DNA of 64,000 bases from Tenacibaculum tangerinum (GCF_029853675.1 NZ_CP122539.1:3491001-3555000), one strand, 5' to 3'; positions 18,029-26,660 are shown, counted from the stretch's first letter. Notes: a model not told the origin generated them from the sequence alone. Made by a program: numbers and translations.

Positions 18029-18256
18029 GACTTTTTTTAAAAAATAAACAGAGATTTTACTTTTTGAAGATAACTTTCAGAAAGTGAATACGATAAAATT
18101 TTAAAAGCTTTGAGTAACTCAAGAATCTTCTGTAAAATGAATTAGAAATCTAATTTTGCATCGTAGCAACGGTTTTAATATTCCGGTAACATATCATGAA
18201 GTCTAACACATAAAATTAAAAAGAAGTAAATTTCTCAATAATTAATTATAAAAGAC

Positions 18257-18264
18257 TATCTTTG
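18257..18264 (+). promoter_or_regulatory. -7 element of the cold-shock gene
   Basis: TATCTTTG fits TAnnTTTG. Transcription from about 18271 would give a ~210-nt leader before the start codon at 18481, a length typical of cspA-type mRNAs. No clear -33 element. Confidence 0.5.
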
Positions 18265-18480
18265 TCCCGTTCAAGTAGAACACCTTAATTATTTCAAAGT
18301 AGTATACAGTAATTAGTTTTTTGAGTCGATTCTCTTCTTGTCTTTTTTATTTCATTATTCCTTTATTTTTTAAGTGTTTATAAGCATAATAGCTTTTTAT
18401 AATTGTGTTGTCACATTATAGAGGTTATATAAAGGTTCTTCTTTTACAAAATAATATATAATAATTTAAACTTAAACAAG

Positions 18481-18675
18481 ATGCAAGAAGGCACAGTAAA
18501 ATTTTTTAACAACTCAAAAGGATTTGGGTTTATTACATCATCAGAATCAGGAGAAGACATTTTTGTACACAATTCAGGACTGATAGACGATGTTAGAGAG
18601 AATGACAAAGTACGTTACGATACCGAACAAGGTAAAAAAGGCTTAAATGCTTTTAACGTAGAAATTGTAGATTAA
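18481..18675 (+). CDS. Cold-shock domain protein (CspA family)
   Basis: 64 aa, a single cold-shock OB fold. RNP1 is KGFGFI and RNP2 DIFVHNS; the start MQEGTVKFFNNSKGFGF is typical for Bacteroidota. It binds single-stranded RNA or DNA and keeps mRNA unfolded, usually after cold shock or during growth. The long untranslated leader (about 210 nt from the likely start site) points to temperature control at mRNA level. Single-gene unit closed by a terminator 28 nt after the stop. Confidence 0.96.
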   Translation: MQEGTVKFFNNSKGFGFITSSESGEDIFVHNSGLIDDVRENDKVRYDTEQGKKGLNAFNVEIVD

Positions 18676-18702
18676 AGGTTAAAATGCAACGAATAACTAT
18701 AC

Positions 18703-18735
18703 GAAAAAGGCTATCTGAAAAGATGGTCTTTTTTT
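18703..18735 (+). terminator. Terminator of the cold-shock gene
   Basis: AAAAAGGCTATCT, loop GAAA, AGATGGTCTTTTTTT; the stem has two G-U pairs and a 7-T tail. Confidence 0.8.
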
Positions 18736-18792
18736 ATGTTTATGTGCCTTCCTAAAATAAAACGAATGATTAAGATTGTTTCTGAACCGTAG

Positions 18793-19044
18793 TTATTTGT
18801 TTGAATTCAATTCTTTGAATTGTAAAGGGAATGAATTCAGCTCATCACCAACGAAGCAACCTGAAAAACTAACTTTATACTCAATACGGTTATAGTCAAA
18901 TTCACGAACGAGTTCAGCTAATGGGATGAAAGCAAAGACAAGCCCCATAAGAATAGCCGTGTATTTAATGAAAAGTGAAACTTTTCTAGTTTCAACATCA
19001 ACGTCAACGTATTTGGTATCAGGTAATTTATCGAGATGTTTCAT
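18793..19044 (-). CDS. Small membrane protein of unknown function
   Basis: 83 aa with one membrane segment (about 26-46, SLFIKYTAILMGLVFAFIPL). The polar N-terminus contains DKLPDTKYVDVDVETRK and the C-terminal part follows the membrane with a single Cys in FSGCFVGDEL. No family recognised. It is convergent with the cold-shock gene. The codon use looks ordinary, so a real gene is plausible, but no homology can be claimed. Confidence 0.5.
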   Translation of the reverse strand: MKHLDKLPDTKYVDVDVETRKVSLFIKYTAILMGLVFAFIPLAELVREFDYNRIEYKVSFSGCFVGDELNSFPLQFKELNSNK

Positions 19045-19523
19045 AAATCAAAAATAGTAAAAAAATTATACGTTCTACTAATACAAATGAATTATTGGTT
19101 GTAATTTATCATCTTTTTTTAAAAAAAGAACCCACTCAAAAGATTGAGTGGGAAAATTGCTATGAAAAAGAACTTAAGACGTCTCTTAAGCACTGTAAAG
19201 GTAAGTATAATTTAATGAACAGAAGTACAAAAAACCATAAAAAAAGTAAGGTTTTACCATAAAAGAGTAAATCTGTTAAATTGTAGCGTACAGTATGTAA
19301 ACAAAAAATTAGATTAATGCTCTGTTTTTCAGTGTTATTATCCTGACTTTAATAACAAATATTAGGTAACCAATAATTTTCTGTTTTATAAACAGCAGGT
19401 TATTTTTATATTAGATTTCCTTTGAAGTGTTAAAAAGCGGAGCAAAAAGTAGTATGAAAAAGTAAGTGTGTTAAAAATAAAAAAGCGATCCTAAGACCGC
19501 AAAAAAATAGTTATTGTAATTTT
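19045..19523. other. Gene-free stretch with one strong hairpin
   Basis: The main feature is CCCACTCAA / TTGAGTGGG (19131-19152), followed on the minus strand by TTCTTTTTTT, so it can end the transcript of the small Cys-rich peptide gene ~370 nt upstream. A 17-codon frame after it (19160 on, plus strand) is too short to call. Otherwise AT-rich with no gene seen. Confidence 0.5.
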
Positions 19524-19685
19524 TTAAAGAATGTATGGTATGGGACACTCCCAGCAATTAGGGTCGCTAGAGTTGTATGCTCCACCGTTATTTGCATAAC
19601 AAGTACGGCAGTTGGTTCCACCATTAATCGTTTTTTGTTCGTTTTTGTTTAGTGCAATACCTAAATTTGAAATTTTTTCTAACAT
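19524..19685 (-). CDS. Cys-rich peptide precursor with GG-type leader (bacteriocin-like)
   Basis: 53 aa, found by reading the intergenic DNA. The leader is MLEKISNLGIALNKNEQ followed by KTINGG (cut site after residue 23), the pattern of double-glycine leaders removed by C39-peptidase ABC exporters in Bacteroidota. The ~30-residue core has four Cys in two CxxC pairs: TNCRTCYANNGG and DPNCWECPIP. A secreted bacteriocin-like or signalling peptide is inferred. No exporter, maturase or immunity gene lies nearby, so it would rely on machinery elsewhere. A second peptide of the same design is at 48871-49011. Upstream, a terminator isolates it from the GNAT gene. Confidence 0.75.
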   Translation of the reverse strand: MLEKISNLGIALNKNEQKTINGGTNCRTCYANNGGAYNSSDPNCWECPIPYIL

Positions 19686-19741
19686 AATTTTAGTTTTTTT
19701 AATAATTCGCTGAAATTTAGGTATTTAAAAATGTAATTGAT

Positions 19742-19771
19742 TAAAAAAAACCGTAAAAAAAGTACGGTTTT
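19742..19771 (-). terminator. Terminator of the minus-strand GNAT gene
   Basis: AAAACCGTA, loop, TACGGTTTT; on the minus strand the stem is followed by eight T. It separates the GNAT gene from the leader-peptide gene, which therefore needs its own promoter. Confidence 0.8.
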
Positions 19772-19802
19772 ACATTACTTTTTTGTGCTTATTTGAAGCA
19801 TT

Positions 19803-20249
19803 CTAGAAGAAAGACTTTTCGTCTCTTATAATTTTTAGAAAATGAAAACCGTAAATCTCAAAACCTTCGTTGTAATAAAATTTATGAGACTTTCGATTGG
19901 CAGTATAGGTGTTTAATTCTACGGCTTCACATCCCTTGGCTAGGGTATACTCATAAATCCATTTAAAAAATTCTTTCCCAATATTTTTACCACGATAAGT
20001 TTCATCAACAATTACATGGTCAGGTTCCACACTTTTACCAATATAATGTCTGGTGCTATACCAAAGTCCGCAAATACCTATCAAACTATCTCCGTCATAA
20101 GCTCCAACACATTCGTAGTTCGAGTAATCAACCATTTCTAAAACTCTAGTTTCTAAGATGTCGTGCGGTGTTGTTGTGTTTATTTTTTTTAGGAGTGGAA
20201 GAATGGTAAGAATATCTTCCTTAGATATTGGATTAAAACGTATATTCAT
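19803..20249 (-). CDS. GNAT family N-acetyltransferase
   Basis: 148 aa, one GNAT fold. The acetyl-CoA binding loop is in VDETYRGKNIGKEFFKWIYEY (R/Q-x-x-G-x-G/A type) and the C-terminal half has LNTYTANRKSHKFYYNEGFE, typical of motif B. The acceptor cannot be named. It is divergent from another GNAT gene (20281) with a 31-bp gap between start codons; the two are not close relatives. Confidence 0.85.
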   Translation of the reverse strand: MNIRFNPISKEDILTILPLLKKINTTTPHDILETRVLEMVDYSNYECVGAYDGDSLIGICGLWYSTRHYIGKSVEPDHVIVDETYRGKNIGKEFFKWIYEYTLAKGCEAVELNTYTANRKSHKFYYNEGFEIYGFHFLKIIRDEKSFF

Positions 20250-20280
20250 TCTGTATTTTTGGATTAAAGAAATTTAAAAA

Positions 20281-20715
20281 ATGATAAAAATAAAAAATAT
20301 ATCCGCTCAAGAAACATATAAGATACGATTAGCAGTTTTGCGAAAAAATATTGATTTACCTCACAAATTTCAAGGAGATGAAGATAACAATACGTTTCAT
20401 TTAGGCGCTTTCAACAAGGGCAAGCAGGTAGGTATTGCAAGTTTTATGAAAAATAGTTTTGGTGATTTTGAAGGAAGTCAATACCAGTTAAGAGGAATGG
20501 CAACACTACCAGAAGTAAGAGGAATGGGAGCAGGGAAAATGTTGATAGAAGAAGCAAAAAGAATTTTAAAAACTCAAGGGGTTGAAGCTTTATGGTGCAA
20601 TGCTAGGAAAGAAGCTGTGGGATTTTATAAAAATGTAGGGTTTCAAACTATAGGAGAGGATTTTGAAGTAGAAAAAGTAGGGCCTCACTACAAAATGTAT
20701 TATCTTGTGCGTTAG
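20281..20715 (+). CDS. GNAT family N-acetyltransferase
   Basis: 144 aa. The acetyl-CoA loop reads ATLPEVRGMGAGKMLIEEA and motif B LWCNARKEAVGFYKNVGFQ. It resembles small housekeeping GNATs of the ElaA/YjcF-like type, with substrate unknown. Divergent from the GNAT at 19803-20249 and followed 43 nt later by the metallo-hydrolase on the same strand. Confidence 0.87.
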   Translation: MIKIKNISAQETYKIRLAVLRKNIDLPHKFQGDEDNNTFHLGAFNKGKQVGIASFMKNSFGDFEGSQYQLRGMATLPEVRGMGAGKMLIEEAKRILKTQGVEALWCNARKEAVGFYKNVGFQTIGEDFEVEKVGPHYKMYYLVR

Positions 20716-20758
20716 TGTTTTATTGTACGGTAAGTTCTCAAATTAAAATTCAGTTATT

Positions 20759-21640
20759 ATGAAAGTGTTATTATTATTTATTTGTTCCTTTGTTTATGTA
20801 ACTATTTTTTCTCAACAAAAAGAGGTGAAAATCATTCCTGAAAAACTGACAGAAAATTGTTATGTTTTAAAAGGGCAAGGTGGAAATATCGGACTTTTTA
20901 TAGGAGAGAAAGAGGTTTTTATGATTGACGACCAGTTTGCTCCTTTAAGTGAAAGAATACGCGCCGCTATAAAAACGATTACCGACAAACCTATTCGTTA
21001 CCTAGTAAATACACACTGGCACGGCGATCATACAGGAGGAAATGCTAATTTTCAACAAGAAGGAGCGGTCATTGTATCGCACAAAAATGTACGCAAACGT
21101 ATGAGTGTTGTGCAAGTGGTTAGAGGAAAAGAAAGGCCTGCTTCGCCTAAAGAAGCGTTGCCAGTTATCACCTTTTCAGAAGATATGCAGTTTTATATTG
21201 ATGAAGAGCCGATTCTTATTACTCATGTGCACCATGCACATACCGATGGTGACGCTTTGGTATATTTTGGAAACAGCAATGTCTTGCATGTCGGAGATAC
21301 TTATTTTCAGGGAAAATTCCCGTATATAGATATAGATTCTGGAGGAAGCATCGACGGGTATATTGAAGGAATACAAAAAATAATTAGGATTGCCGACGAC
21401 GACACCAAAATAATTCCAGGACACGGAAATGTAACTTCTAAAAAGGAAGCAGAAGTGTATGTAAAAATGCTAAAAAACCTCAGAGCTATGGTAGCTACCG
21501 AAATAGAGAAAGGCATGAGTTTAGAGCAGGTAAAAAACAATGCTGTAATCACTGAGAACTATAAAAGTTATAACGGTTGGATTACAGAAGAAAAAATAAA
21601 AGAAGCCATTTATAAAAGTTTACAAATGGATAAAAAATAA
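20759..21640 (+). CDS. Secreted MBL-fold metallo-hydrolase
   Basis: 293 aa with a signal peptide (MKVLLLFICSFVYVTIFSQ). Zinc ligands follow the metallo-beta-lactamase pattern: HWHGDHTGG (HxHxDH), a later His in HHAHTDGDALVYF, HVGDTYF (Asp) and IPGHG. This is the broad class containing both true beta-lactamases and other periplasmic hydrolases; the sequence does not prove antibiotic resistance. The stop is followed at once by a strong terminator shared with the tRNA-Met on the other strand. Confidence 0.88.
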   Translation: MKVLLLFICSFVYVTIFSQQKEVKIIPEKLTENCYVLKGQGGNIGLFIGEKEVFMIDDQFAPLSERIRAAIKTITDKPIRYLVNTHWHGDHTGGNANFQQEGAVIVSHKNVRKRMSVVQVVRGKERPASPKEALPVITFSEDMQFYIDEEPILITHVHHAHTDGDALVYFGNSNVLHVGDTYFQGKFPYIDIDSGGSIDGYIEGIQKIIRIADDDTKIIPGHGNVTSKKEAEVYVKMLKNLRAMVATEIEKGMSLEQVKNNAVITENYKSYNGWITEEKIKEAIYKSLQMDKK

Positions 21641-21667
21641 AAACCCAAATCGAATGATTTGGGTTTT
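21640..21667. terminator. Bidirectional terminator
   Basis: Perfect 12-bp stem AAAACCCAAATC / GATTTGGGTTTT with loop GAAT. Serves the metallo-hydrolase (plus) and tRNA-Met (minus). Confidence 0.9.
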
Positions 21668-21668
21668 G

Positions 21669-21742
21669 TAGCGAGGAGCAGATTTGAACTGCCGACCTCA
21701 GGGTTATGAATCCTGCGCTCTAACCAACTGAGCTACCTCGCC
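21669..21742 (-). tRNA. tRNA-Met (CAT)
   Basis: 74 nt; acceptor GGCGAGG pairs with CCTCGCT (G1-T72 wobble), discriminator A, anticodon loop TTCATAA (CAT), T arm with TTCAAAT. No initiator-type GGG/CCC anticodon stem, so elongator Met is most likely; a lysidine-modified Ile tRNA cannot be excluded from the sequence. CCA is not encoded. Confidence 0.9.
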
Positions 21743-21754
21743 TGATTGCGGGTG

Positions 21755-21784
21755 CAAATATAATTACTTTTTGGTTTTAGGCAA
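21755..21784 (-). promoter_or_regulatory. Promoter of tRNA-Met
   Basis: On the minus strand TTG (21782-21784), 19 nt, TATATTTG (21755-21762), 12 nt before the tRNA. Confidence 0.75.
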
Positions 21785-21846
21785 CTAACAATTAAATTTT
21801 TTTTTAAAAAATAAATCTATATATTGGCACTCAAACAAAAAAATAA

Positions 21847-22230
21847 ATGAGTAAAGTTAAATTTGAATTAGAGTTTCCAATACATGCTTCCCCAAGTATG
21901 TTATATCAATATTTTGCGACTCCAGCAGGTTTAGAAGAATGGTTTGCAGATCGAGTAAATTCACGTGGAAAACTGATTACTTTTTTTTGGGATGATTCTG
22001 AAGAAGAAGCGAAGATTATAACTAAAAAATCGGATGAGCGTATTAAGTTCAAATGGACAGAGAGTGAAGGGGATGATAGTTATTTTGAGTTTAGAATTCA
22101 GGTAGACCCATTAACAAAAGATGTTGCTGTAATTGTTACAGATTTTGCTGAAGATGAAGATGAAGTAGAAGAAGCAAAAAGGCTTTGGGAAAATCAAATA
22201 GAAGAGTTAAAACACACCATAGGAGCTTAG
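21847..22230 (+). CDS. START-like (SRPBCC) domain protein
   Basis: 127 aa, a full SRPBCC/AHSA1-like fold starting KFELEFPIHASPSMLYQYFA, with LEEWFADRVN and a C-terminal helix LWENQIEELKHTIGA. The C-terminal part is very acidic (DFAEDEDEVEEA). The family binds hydrophobic ligands or partners; this short single-domain form is conserved in Flavobacteriia without known function. It is followed by a terminator and then by an aminotransferase with its own promoter. Confidence 0.85.
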   Translation: MSKVKFELEFPIHASPSMLYQYFATPAGLEEWFADRVNSRGKLITFFWDDSEEEAKIITKKSDERIKFKWTESEGDDSYFEFRIQVDPLTKDVAVIVTDFAEDEDEVEEAKRLWENQIEELKHTIGA

Positions 22231-22257
22231 TGTACTTAAACACATTAACGATAACGA

Positions 22258-22286
22258 GAGACTCGACAATTTTGTCGGGTTTTTTT
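22258..22286 (+). terminator. Terminator of the START-like gene
   Basis: ACTCGACA, loop ATTT, TGTCGGGTTTTTTT; one G-U pair and a 7-T run. Confidence 0.8.
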
Positions 22287-22309
22287 GTGGTTAATACTTG
22301 CCTAAATTG

Positions 22310-22317
22310 TAAGTTTG
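22310..22317 (+). promoter_or_regulatory. -7 element of the aminotransferase gene
   Basis: TAAGTTTG fits TAnnTTTG, with TTTG at 22284-22287 as possible -33 element 22 nt upstream. The start codon follows after 19 nt. Confidence 0.5.
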
Positions 22318-22336
22318 CAGTCAAAATTTTTAAGAA

Positions 22337-23170
22337 ATGGTAAACTTTAATGGAACGTTACTTTCTGATAGCGAAGTACAAATTTCAACAAAGAATAGGG
22401 CTTTTAAATATGGTGATGCTATTTTTGAAACAATTAAAGTACTGAATGGTAAAGTTGTTTTTTTTGAAGATCATTACTTCCGATTAATGGCATCTATGCG
22501 AATGCTTCGTATGAAAATACCGATGAAGTTTACGCTAGAGTTTTTAAAAGAAGAAATTCTTAAAGTAACACACGAGTTGCCAACCTCTTCAACCTACAGA
22601 GTACGGTTAACTGTTTTTAGAAAAGATGGAGGTTTGTATGCTCCTGCTACCAACGAAATAGATTATGTTATTGAAGCCAGCGTACTAGAGCAAGTAGAAG
22701 AAAAGGAGGTTTACAGGATAGATGTTTTTAAAGATTTTTATAATTATTCAGGATTGCTTTCAACCATCAAAACAACAAACAGAATGCTAAATACACTAGC
22801 GGCTGTTTTTGCTGAGGAAAACGACTTAGACAATTGTATTCTCCTCAATGAGAGAAAAGGAGTAGTAGAGGCTATTAACGGAAATATTTTTATAGTAAAA
22901 GGAAATACAATCAAAACTCCAGCTTTAACAGAAGGATGTATTAAAGGGGTTATTAGAAAAAAGATTATCGAAATGATAGAAAAACATCCTGAATATACGA
23001 TTGAGGAAACGACCATTTCTCCTTTTGAGATTCAGAAAGCAGATGAGGTGTTTATCACAAATGCGATTGCGGGTATACAATCGGTTACGAATTATCGTAA
23101 AAAAGAGTTTTCTACAGAAATTACTAAAAAAATAAAGAGCAGTTTAAATTTGAGTATTGTTACAAGTTAA
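22337..23170 (+). CDS. Aminotransferase class IV (IlvE/PabC-like)
   Basis: 277 aa. Typical class IV features: NRAFKYGDAIFETIKVLNG at the start, the PLP lysine near TIKTTNRMLN (about residue 140), LLNERKGVVEAINGNIFIVK and FITNAIAGIQSVTNY. The fold covers branched-chain aminotransferase, aminodeoxychorismate lyase and D-amino-acid aminotransferase; short length and lack of the IlvE signature favour PabC-like activity, but this is uncertain. Its stop overlaps by 4 nt the stop of the convergent YqgE gene (shared TTAA). Confidence 0.88.
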   Translation: MVNFNGTLLSDSEVQISTKNRAFKYGDAIFETIKVLNGKVVFFEDHYFRLMASMRMLRMKIPMKFTLEFLKEEILKVTHELPTSSTYRVRLTVFRKDGGLYAPATNEIDYVIEASVLEQVEEKEVYRIDVFKDFYNYSGLLSTIKTTNRMLNTLAAVFAEENDLDNCILLNERKGVVEAINGNIFIVKGNTIKTPALTEGCIKGVIRKKIIEMIEKHPEYTIEETTISPFEIQKADEVFITNAIAGIQSVTNYRKKEFSTEITKKIKSSLNLSIVTS

Positions 23171-23724
23171 TTCATTTGAATATCACTAGGAGCATTTGCC
23201 CAAATTTTATATCGACCTCCTCTTTGCAGTAATTTATCTTTCCAAAGCGTTTGGTTATTGGTTGTTAAAATATTTTTGTAGTCGTTTTCTGCAATAAACC
23301 AAGAACTCATTAACAACTCTTCTTCTAGCTGACTGGCACCCCAACCCGAATACCCTAAAAAGAAACGAATATCAGTATCTTTTAGTTGCTTGGTGTTTAA
23401 TAACTCTTTTAGAAGTTCAAAATTACCACCCCAATAAATACCATTGGCTACCTCAACACTGTTAGGAAGTAAATGCGGAACTTTATGAATAAAGTATAAA
23501 TTATCCTGCTCTACAGGACCACCTTGATATATGGTAAAGTCACAATCTATCTCAGGTACCAAATCACTAAGGACATAGTCTAAGGGTCTGTTTAGAATAA
23601 AACCGACCGAACTTTTCTTTGTATGTTCAGTAAGCAAAATGATAGCTCTTTTAAAAGAATTATCATTTAAAATTGCTGGTTCTGCAATTAACAACCTTCC
23701 TTTTTCTGGTTTAAGTGCAACCAT
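23167..23724 (-). CDS. YqgE/AlgH family protein
   Basis: 185 aa, full length. Family blocks are KGRLLIAEPAILNDNSFKRA, GFILNRPLDY, YQGGPVEQDNLYFIH and FFLGYSGWGASQLEEEL. The family (DUF179) is widespread and of unclear function, linked in pseudomonads to alginate regulation. Convergent with the aminotransferase gene; 95 nt downstream of the LytTR response regulator's stop region, on the same strand but apparently separate. Confidence 0.93.
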   Translation of the reverse strand: MVALKPEKGRLLIAEPAILNDNSFKRAIILLTEHTKKSSVGFILNRPLDYVLSDLVPEIDCDFTIYQGGPVEQDNLYFIHKVPHLLPNSVEVANGIYWGGNFELLKELLNTKQLKDTDIRFFLGYSGWGASQLEEELLMSSWFIAENDYKNILTTNNQTLWKDKLLQRGGRYKIWANAPSDIQMN

Positions 23725-23819
23725 AATTTTTAGTTTTATAATTACTAAGATAAATAAATTTTTAATAAATATTTAACAATTGTGTTAGAAATCTACCAAA
23801 AACGTAAGAATTGTGCGTG

Positions 23820-24569
23820 CTATATCTTTTCTAAAACAGTAATGACTTCATTTTTTTTACGTACAGAAACAGGAATCGTAGTTTTGTTTTTCAAAACCAA
23901 ATACCCACCATCAGATTTTATAAATTCTTTAATATATTGAATGTTAATAAGGTGACTTTGATGTACACGTAAAAAATCATATTCTTTTAACATGTCTGAA
24001 AAGTGCTTTAACGTTTTTCCAACCAGTATTTTTTGTCCGTCACTCATAAAAAACTCGGTATAATTATTATCTGACTGACAACGGATGATATCATCTAAAC
24101 TTACAACCATTATCTTATCAGAAGTATGTAACGATATTTTTTTAGGGCGTTGATTGGGTTTGGTGATAGATTGTTGTAGCACGCTTAACTGCTCTTTGTC
24201 GGGCTGGATTTGATTTTTTGCTTTGCTAATAGCATTCGCTAAATCTTCATCGGAATAGGGTTTTAGTACATAATCAATCGCAGCGAATTTAAAAGCCTTA
24301 ATCGCATACTCATCACTAGCCGTTACAAAAATAATTTTTGAAGATAGATTTGGGTGAATTTCTAAAACATCGAATCCAGTTCCATCTCCCAACATAATGT
24401 CTAAAAATAAGATGTCAGGTTGTTCTTTTCGTAAAAGTTTAGATGCTTCCACAACGCTTTTTGCAGTACCTATAATCTCTATTTCTGGGTATCTTTGGGT
24501 AAGGTCTTTTTGCAACATTTCTAATGCTGTTGGCATGTCATCGACTAAAATAGCAGTAAGTTTTTTCAT
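23820..24569 (-). CDS. LytTR response regulator
   Basis: 249 aa: receiver domain (~1-120) with acidic pocket DD10-11 and phospho-acceptor Asp57 in ILFLDIMLG, then a LytTR DNA-binding domain (~145-249) with LRVHQSHLINIQYIKEF. The partner histidine kinase ends 3 nt upstream on the same strand, so they form a two-component pair. LytTR proteins bind pairs of direct repeats with about 21-bp period; such a pair lies before the first gene of this operon (28127-28160), which suggests self-activation. Confidence 0.95.
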   Translation of the reverse strand: MKKLTAILVDDMPTALEMLQKDLTQRYPEIEIIGTAKSVVEASKLLRKEQPDILFLDIMLGDGTGFDVLEIHPNLSSKIIFVTASDEYAIKAFKFAAIDYVLKPYSDEDLANAISKAKNQIQPDKEQLSVLQQSITKPNQRPKKISLHTSDKIMVVSLDDIIRCQSDNNYTEFFMSDGQKILVGKTLKHFSDMLKEYDFLRVHQSHLINIQYIKEFIKSDGGYLVLKNKTTIPVSVRKKNEVITVLEKI

Positions 24570-24572
24570 AGT

Positions 24573-26660
24573 TTAAAAATCAGTTTTAAAAGGAATTTTA
24601 AAAAGTACTTTCGTTCCTGTTACCTTATTTCCTTCATACAATTCATGAATGGAAAAGGTACAGTTTTTTGATAAGTTTTGTATTCTTTCTTGGGTAACTT
24701 TTAAGGCGACAGAAGTATGCGAACTTACCTTGGTACGTTTTTTTGATTGCTCGATTCCAATACCATTATCAATCACAGAGCAATATAAAAAATCATTTTT
24801 CACAAAGAAATCAATAGTAATTTTTCCATTTGTTGTAGATGAAATCCCGTGTTTTATGCTGTTTTCTACAAAAGGCTGTATGAGCATTGGTGGAATTAAT
24901 ACTTCTTCAGGATCTACAGGGAGTTTTGTGTGTATTGCATATTCGAAAGTTCTTGAATTGATTTGTTGTTCTAATTCAATATAATTTTCTAGGGTAGTTA
25001 TTTCTTCTGCTAAACTAATTTCTTCTTGTCTAGAGTTTTGTAAAACCCCTCTTAAAAGGGTGGCAAATTTACTAATGGTGGCGTTTAATTCGGATGATTT
25101 TCCTGAATTTCCTAAGGCTTTGATTCCGTTTAAAACATTAAAAATAAAGTGCGGATTCATTTGTAATTGCAGGGCTTTTTGCTCTAGTGATAGCAAATGA
25201 TTCTCTAATTTTAATTTGGCTACTTTTGCTTTATTCTTGGCTTGGATTCTTCGAACGTACGACCAAATAATCAGCGCTACTATCAAAGAAATGAATCCAA
25301 TTACAGACCAAATAAACCAGCTTTTCTTGTAGATAGGGGTATCGATAAAAAAGTTAAACTCAATCGGAGCGCTTTCCATGTTTCCAACTTTCGATTGAGC
25401 TGAAAAAGTATAGTTTCCAGGGGCTAAATAGGCAAAATCGACAACATTTTTTGTGCTCCACGGACTTGTTTGATTGTTCAACTTGTAGCGATATGTTACC
25501 TTGTTTAAGCGATTGATATTTATTGTTTTGTAATAAAAAGAAATATGGTTTTTATTTGATGGAAGCTGAAGTGTTTTAGGGTAATTATTGATGTCGATAC
25601 TATCTATTGAAGAGAACACAACTTCGATGTTTTCAAAAGAAATGGTAGGCTTTTTTTGTTCAGATTTCTTATTTTGAATGAAATAAATACCGTTATTTTT
25701 TGTCGTTATCCACGTGTTTTTTTCATTGTCTTGAAAAGCATCTGTAATTTTATTCGTGGCTAGGGTGTTGTATTTGTTAATGTTTCTAACAAAGTTAAAG
25801 CCGGCATCGAGTATTTCAATACCTTCATCTTCCGAAAGAATCCAAAATTGATTGTCAATTTTTTTAATTCCAGTAATTTTTTTTATCGATGTGGTTAGTG
25901 GTGTTACCTTATCATTAGAAACCACTTGTATGCCATTGTTGTAGGTAGTCGCAATTATATTTTTTTGATGAATTAATACTGAGGTGTAGTTATCAGTATC
26001 AATTCGTTTTAAAACTTTTGGATTGATAAGTTCGTCAATTTTCCACAACGCTTTGTTGGTAGCCACCCAATAAAAGTTACCGTCAAAAGCAATGTCGTTT
26101 ATACGGTTGAGGTCAATTTGAAAGTTGGTGCGAAGCGGAGAGAGGTACTCTTCACGAACCCGAAAAATTCCTTTGTTAGTTCCTAAAAAAGTATGGTTTT
26201 TGGTGGTTAAGATAGCGTTGATATGATTGCCTTCAAAATTCGTGTACCCACGATAATCTTTAATACTTAAACCCTTGTCAGTTCCTATAAAAAGAGTGTT
26301 TTCCCTGGTGGCAACAGTCGTGATATTGTTAGAAATCAATCCATTTTTGGTAGTATAGGTGTTAAATTCATCTCCGTCGAAGCGAATCAATCCGTTCTTA
26401 GAAGCCAACCAAAGGTAACCAGTATGGTCTTGAATACTTTTGTTTATATGCAGGCTAGGTAAACCGTTGTTTTGAGTATAATTTTTTAACGGTTGGTTTT
26501 GAGCAGTACCGTCAATTGTTCCCAAGCAAAAGTAGCAGAGTATTAAAAAAGTAACATTTTGTATCGCATAGTTTTGGGTTCTCGATACAAAACGAGTTGG
26601 TAAGCTATATGTGTAATTTAGGAAATTCATTGTAACAAACATACTTAAATTAAACGTCAC
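24573..26660 (-). CDS. Sensor histidine kinase, LytS type with beta-propeller sensor
   Basis: 695 aa. After an N-terminal signal or anchor (NVTFLILCYFCLG), residues ~55-340 form propeller-like repeats (GYLWLASKNGLIRFD, TWITTKNNGIYFI), then a Y_Y_Y-type beta-sandwich (TYRYKLNNQ, LAPGNYTF), one membrane segment (SWFIWSVIGFISLIVALIIW), a coiled coil, the His_kinase core (QMNPHFIFNVLNGIKAL) and an ATPase domain (PPMLIQPFVENSIKHGI). The sensor is periplasmic, the kinase cytoplasmic. ATGs at 26642 and 26630 are possible later starts. Ligand unknown; the upstream lipoprotein may be part of the sensing unit. Confidence 0.93.
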   Translation of the reverse strand: MTFNLSMFVTMNFLNYTYSLPTRFVSRTQNYAIQNVTFLILCYFCLGTIDGTAQNQPLKNYTQNNGLPSLHINKSIQDHTGYLWLASKNGLIRFDGDEFNTYTTKNGLISNNITTVATRENTLFIGTDKGLSIKDYRGYTNFEGNHINAILTTKNHTFLGTNKGIFRVREEYLSPLRTNFQIDLNRINDIAFDGNFYWVATNKALWKIDELINPKVLKRIDTDNYTSVLIHQKNIIATTYNNGIQVVSNDKVTPLTTSIKKITGIKKIDNQFWILSEDEGIEILDAGFNFVRNINKYNTLATNKITDAFQDNEKNTWITTKNNGIYFIQNKKSEQKKPTISFENIEVVFSSIDSIDINNYPKTLQLPSNKNHISFYYKTININRLNKVTYRYKLNNQTSPWSTKNVVDFAYLAPGNYTFSAQSKVGNMESAPIEFNFFIDTPIYKKSWFIWSVIGFISLIVALIIWSYVRRIQAKNKAKVAKLKLENHLLSLEQKALQLQMNPHFIFNVLNGIKALGNSGKSSELNATISKFATLLRGVLQNSRQEEISLAEEITTLENYIELEQQINSRTFEYAIHTKLPVDPEEVLIPPMLIQPFVENSIKHGISSTTNGKITIDFFVKNDFLYCSVIDNGIGIEQSKKRTKVSSHTSVALKVTQERIQNLSKNCTFSIHELYEGNKVTGTKVLFKIPFKTDF

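Noticed and set aside
19160..19216. 17-codon frame (MKKNLRRLLSTVKVSII) after the 19131 hairpin
   Set aside because: Too short to support and without a leader, conservation test or promoter.
20759..21640. Calling the MBL-fold protein an antibiotic-resistance carbapenemase
   Set aside because: The zinc ligands are shared by many hydrolases, and nothing in the sequence or neighbours points to beta-lactams.
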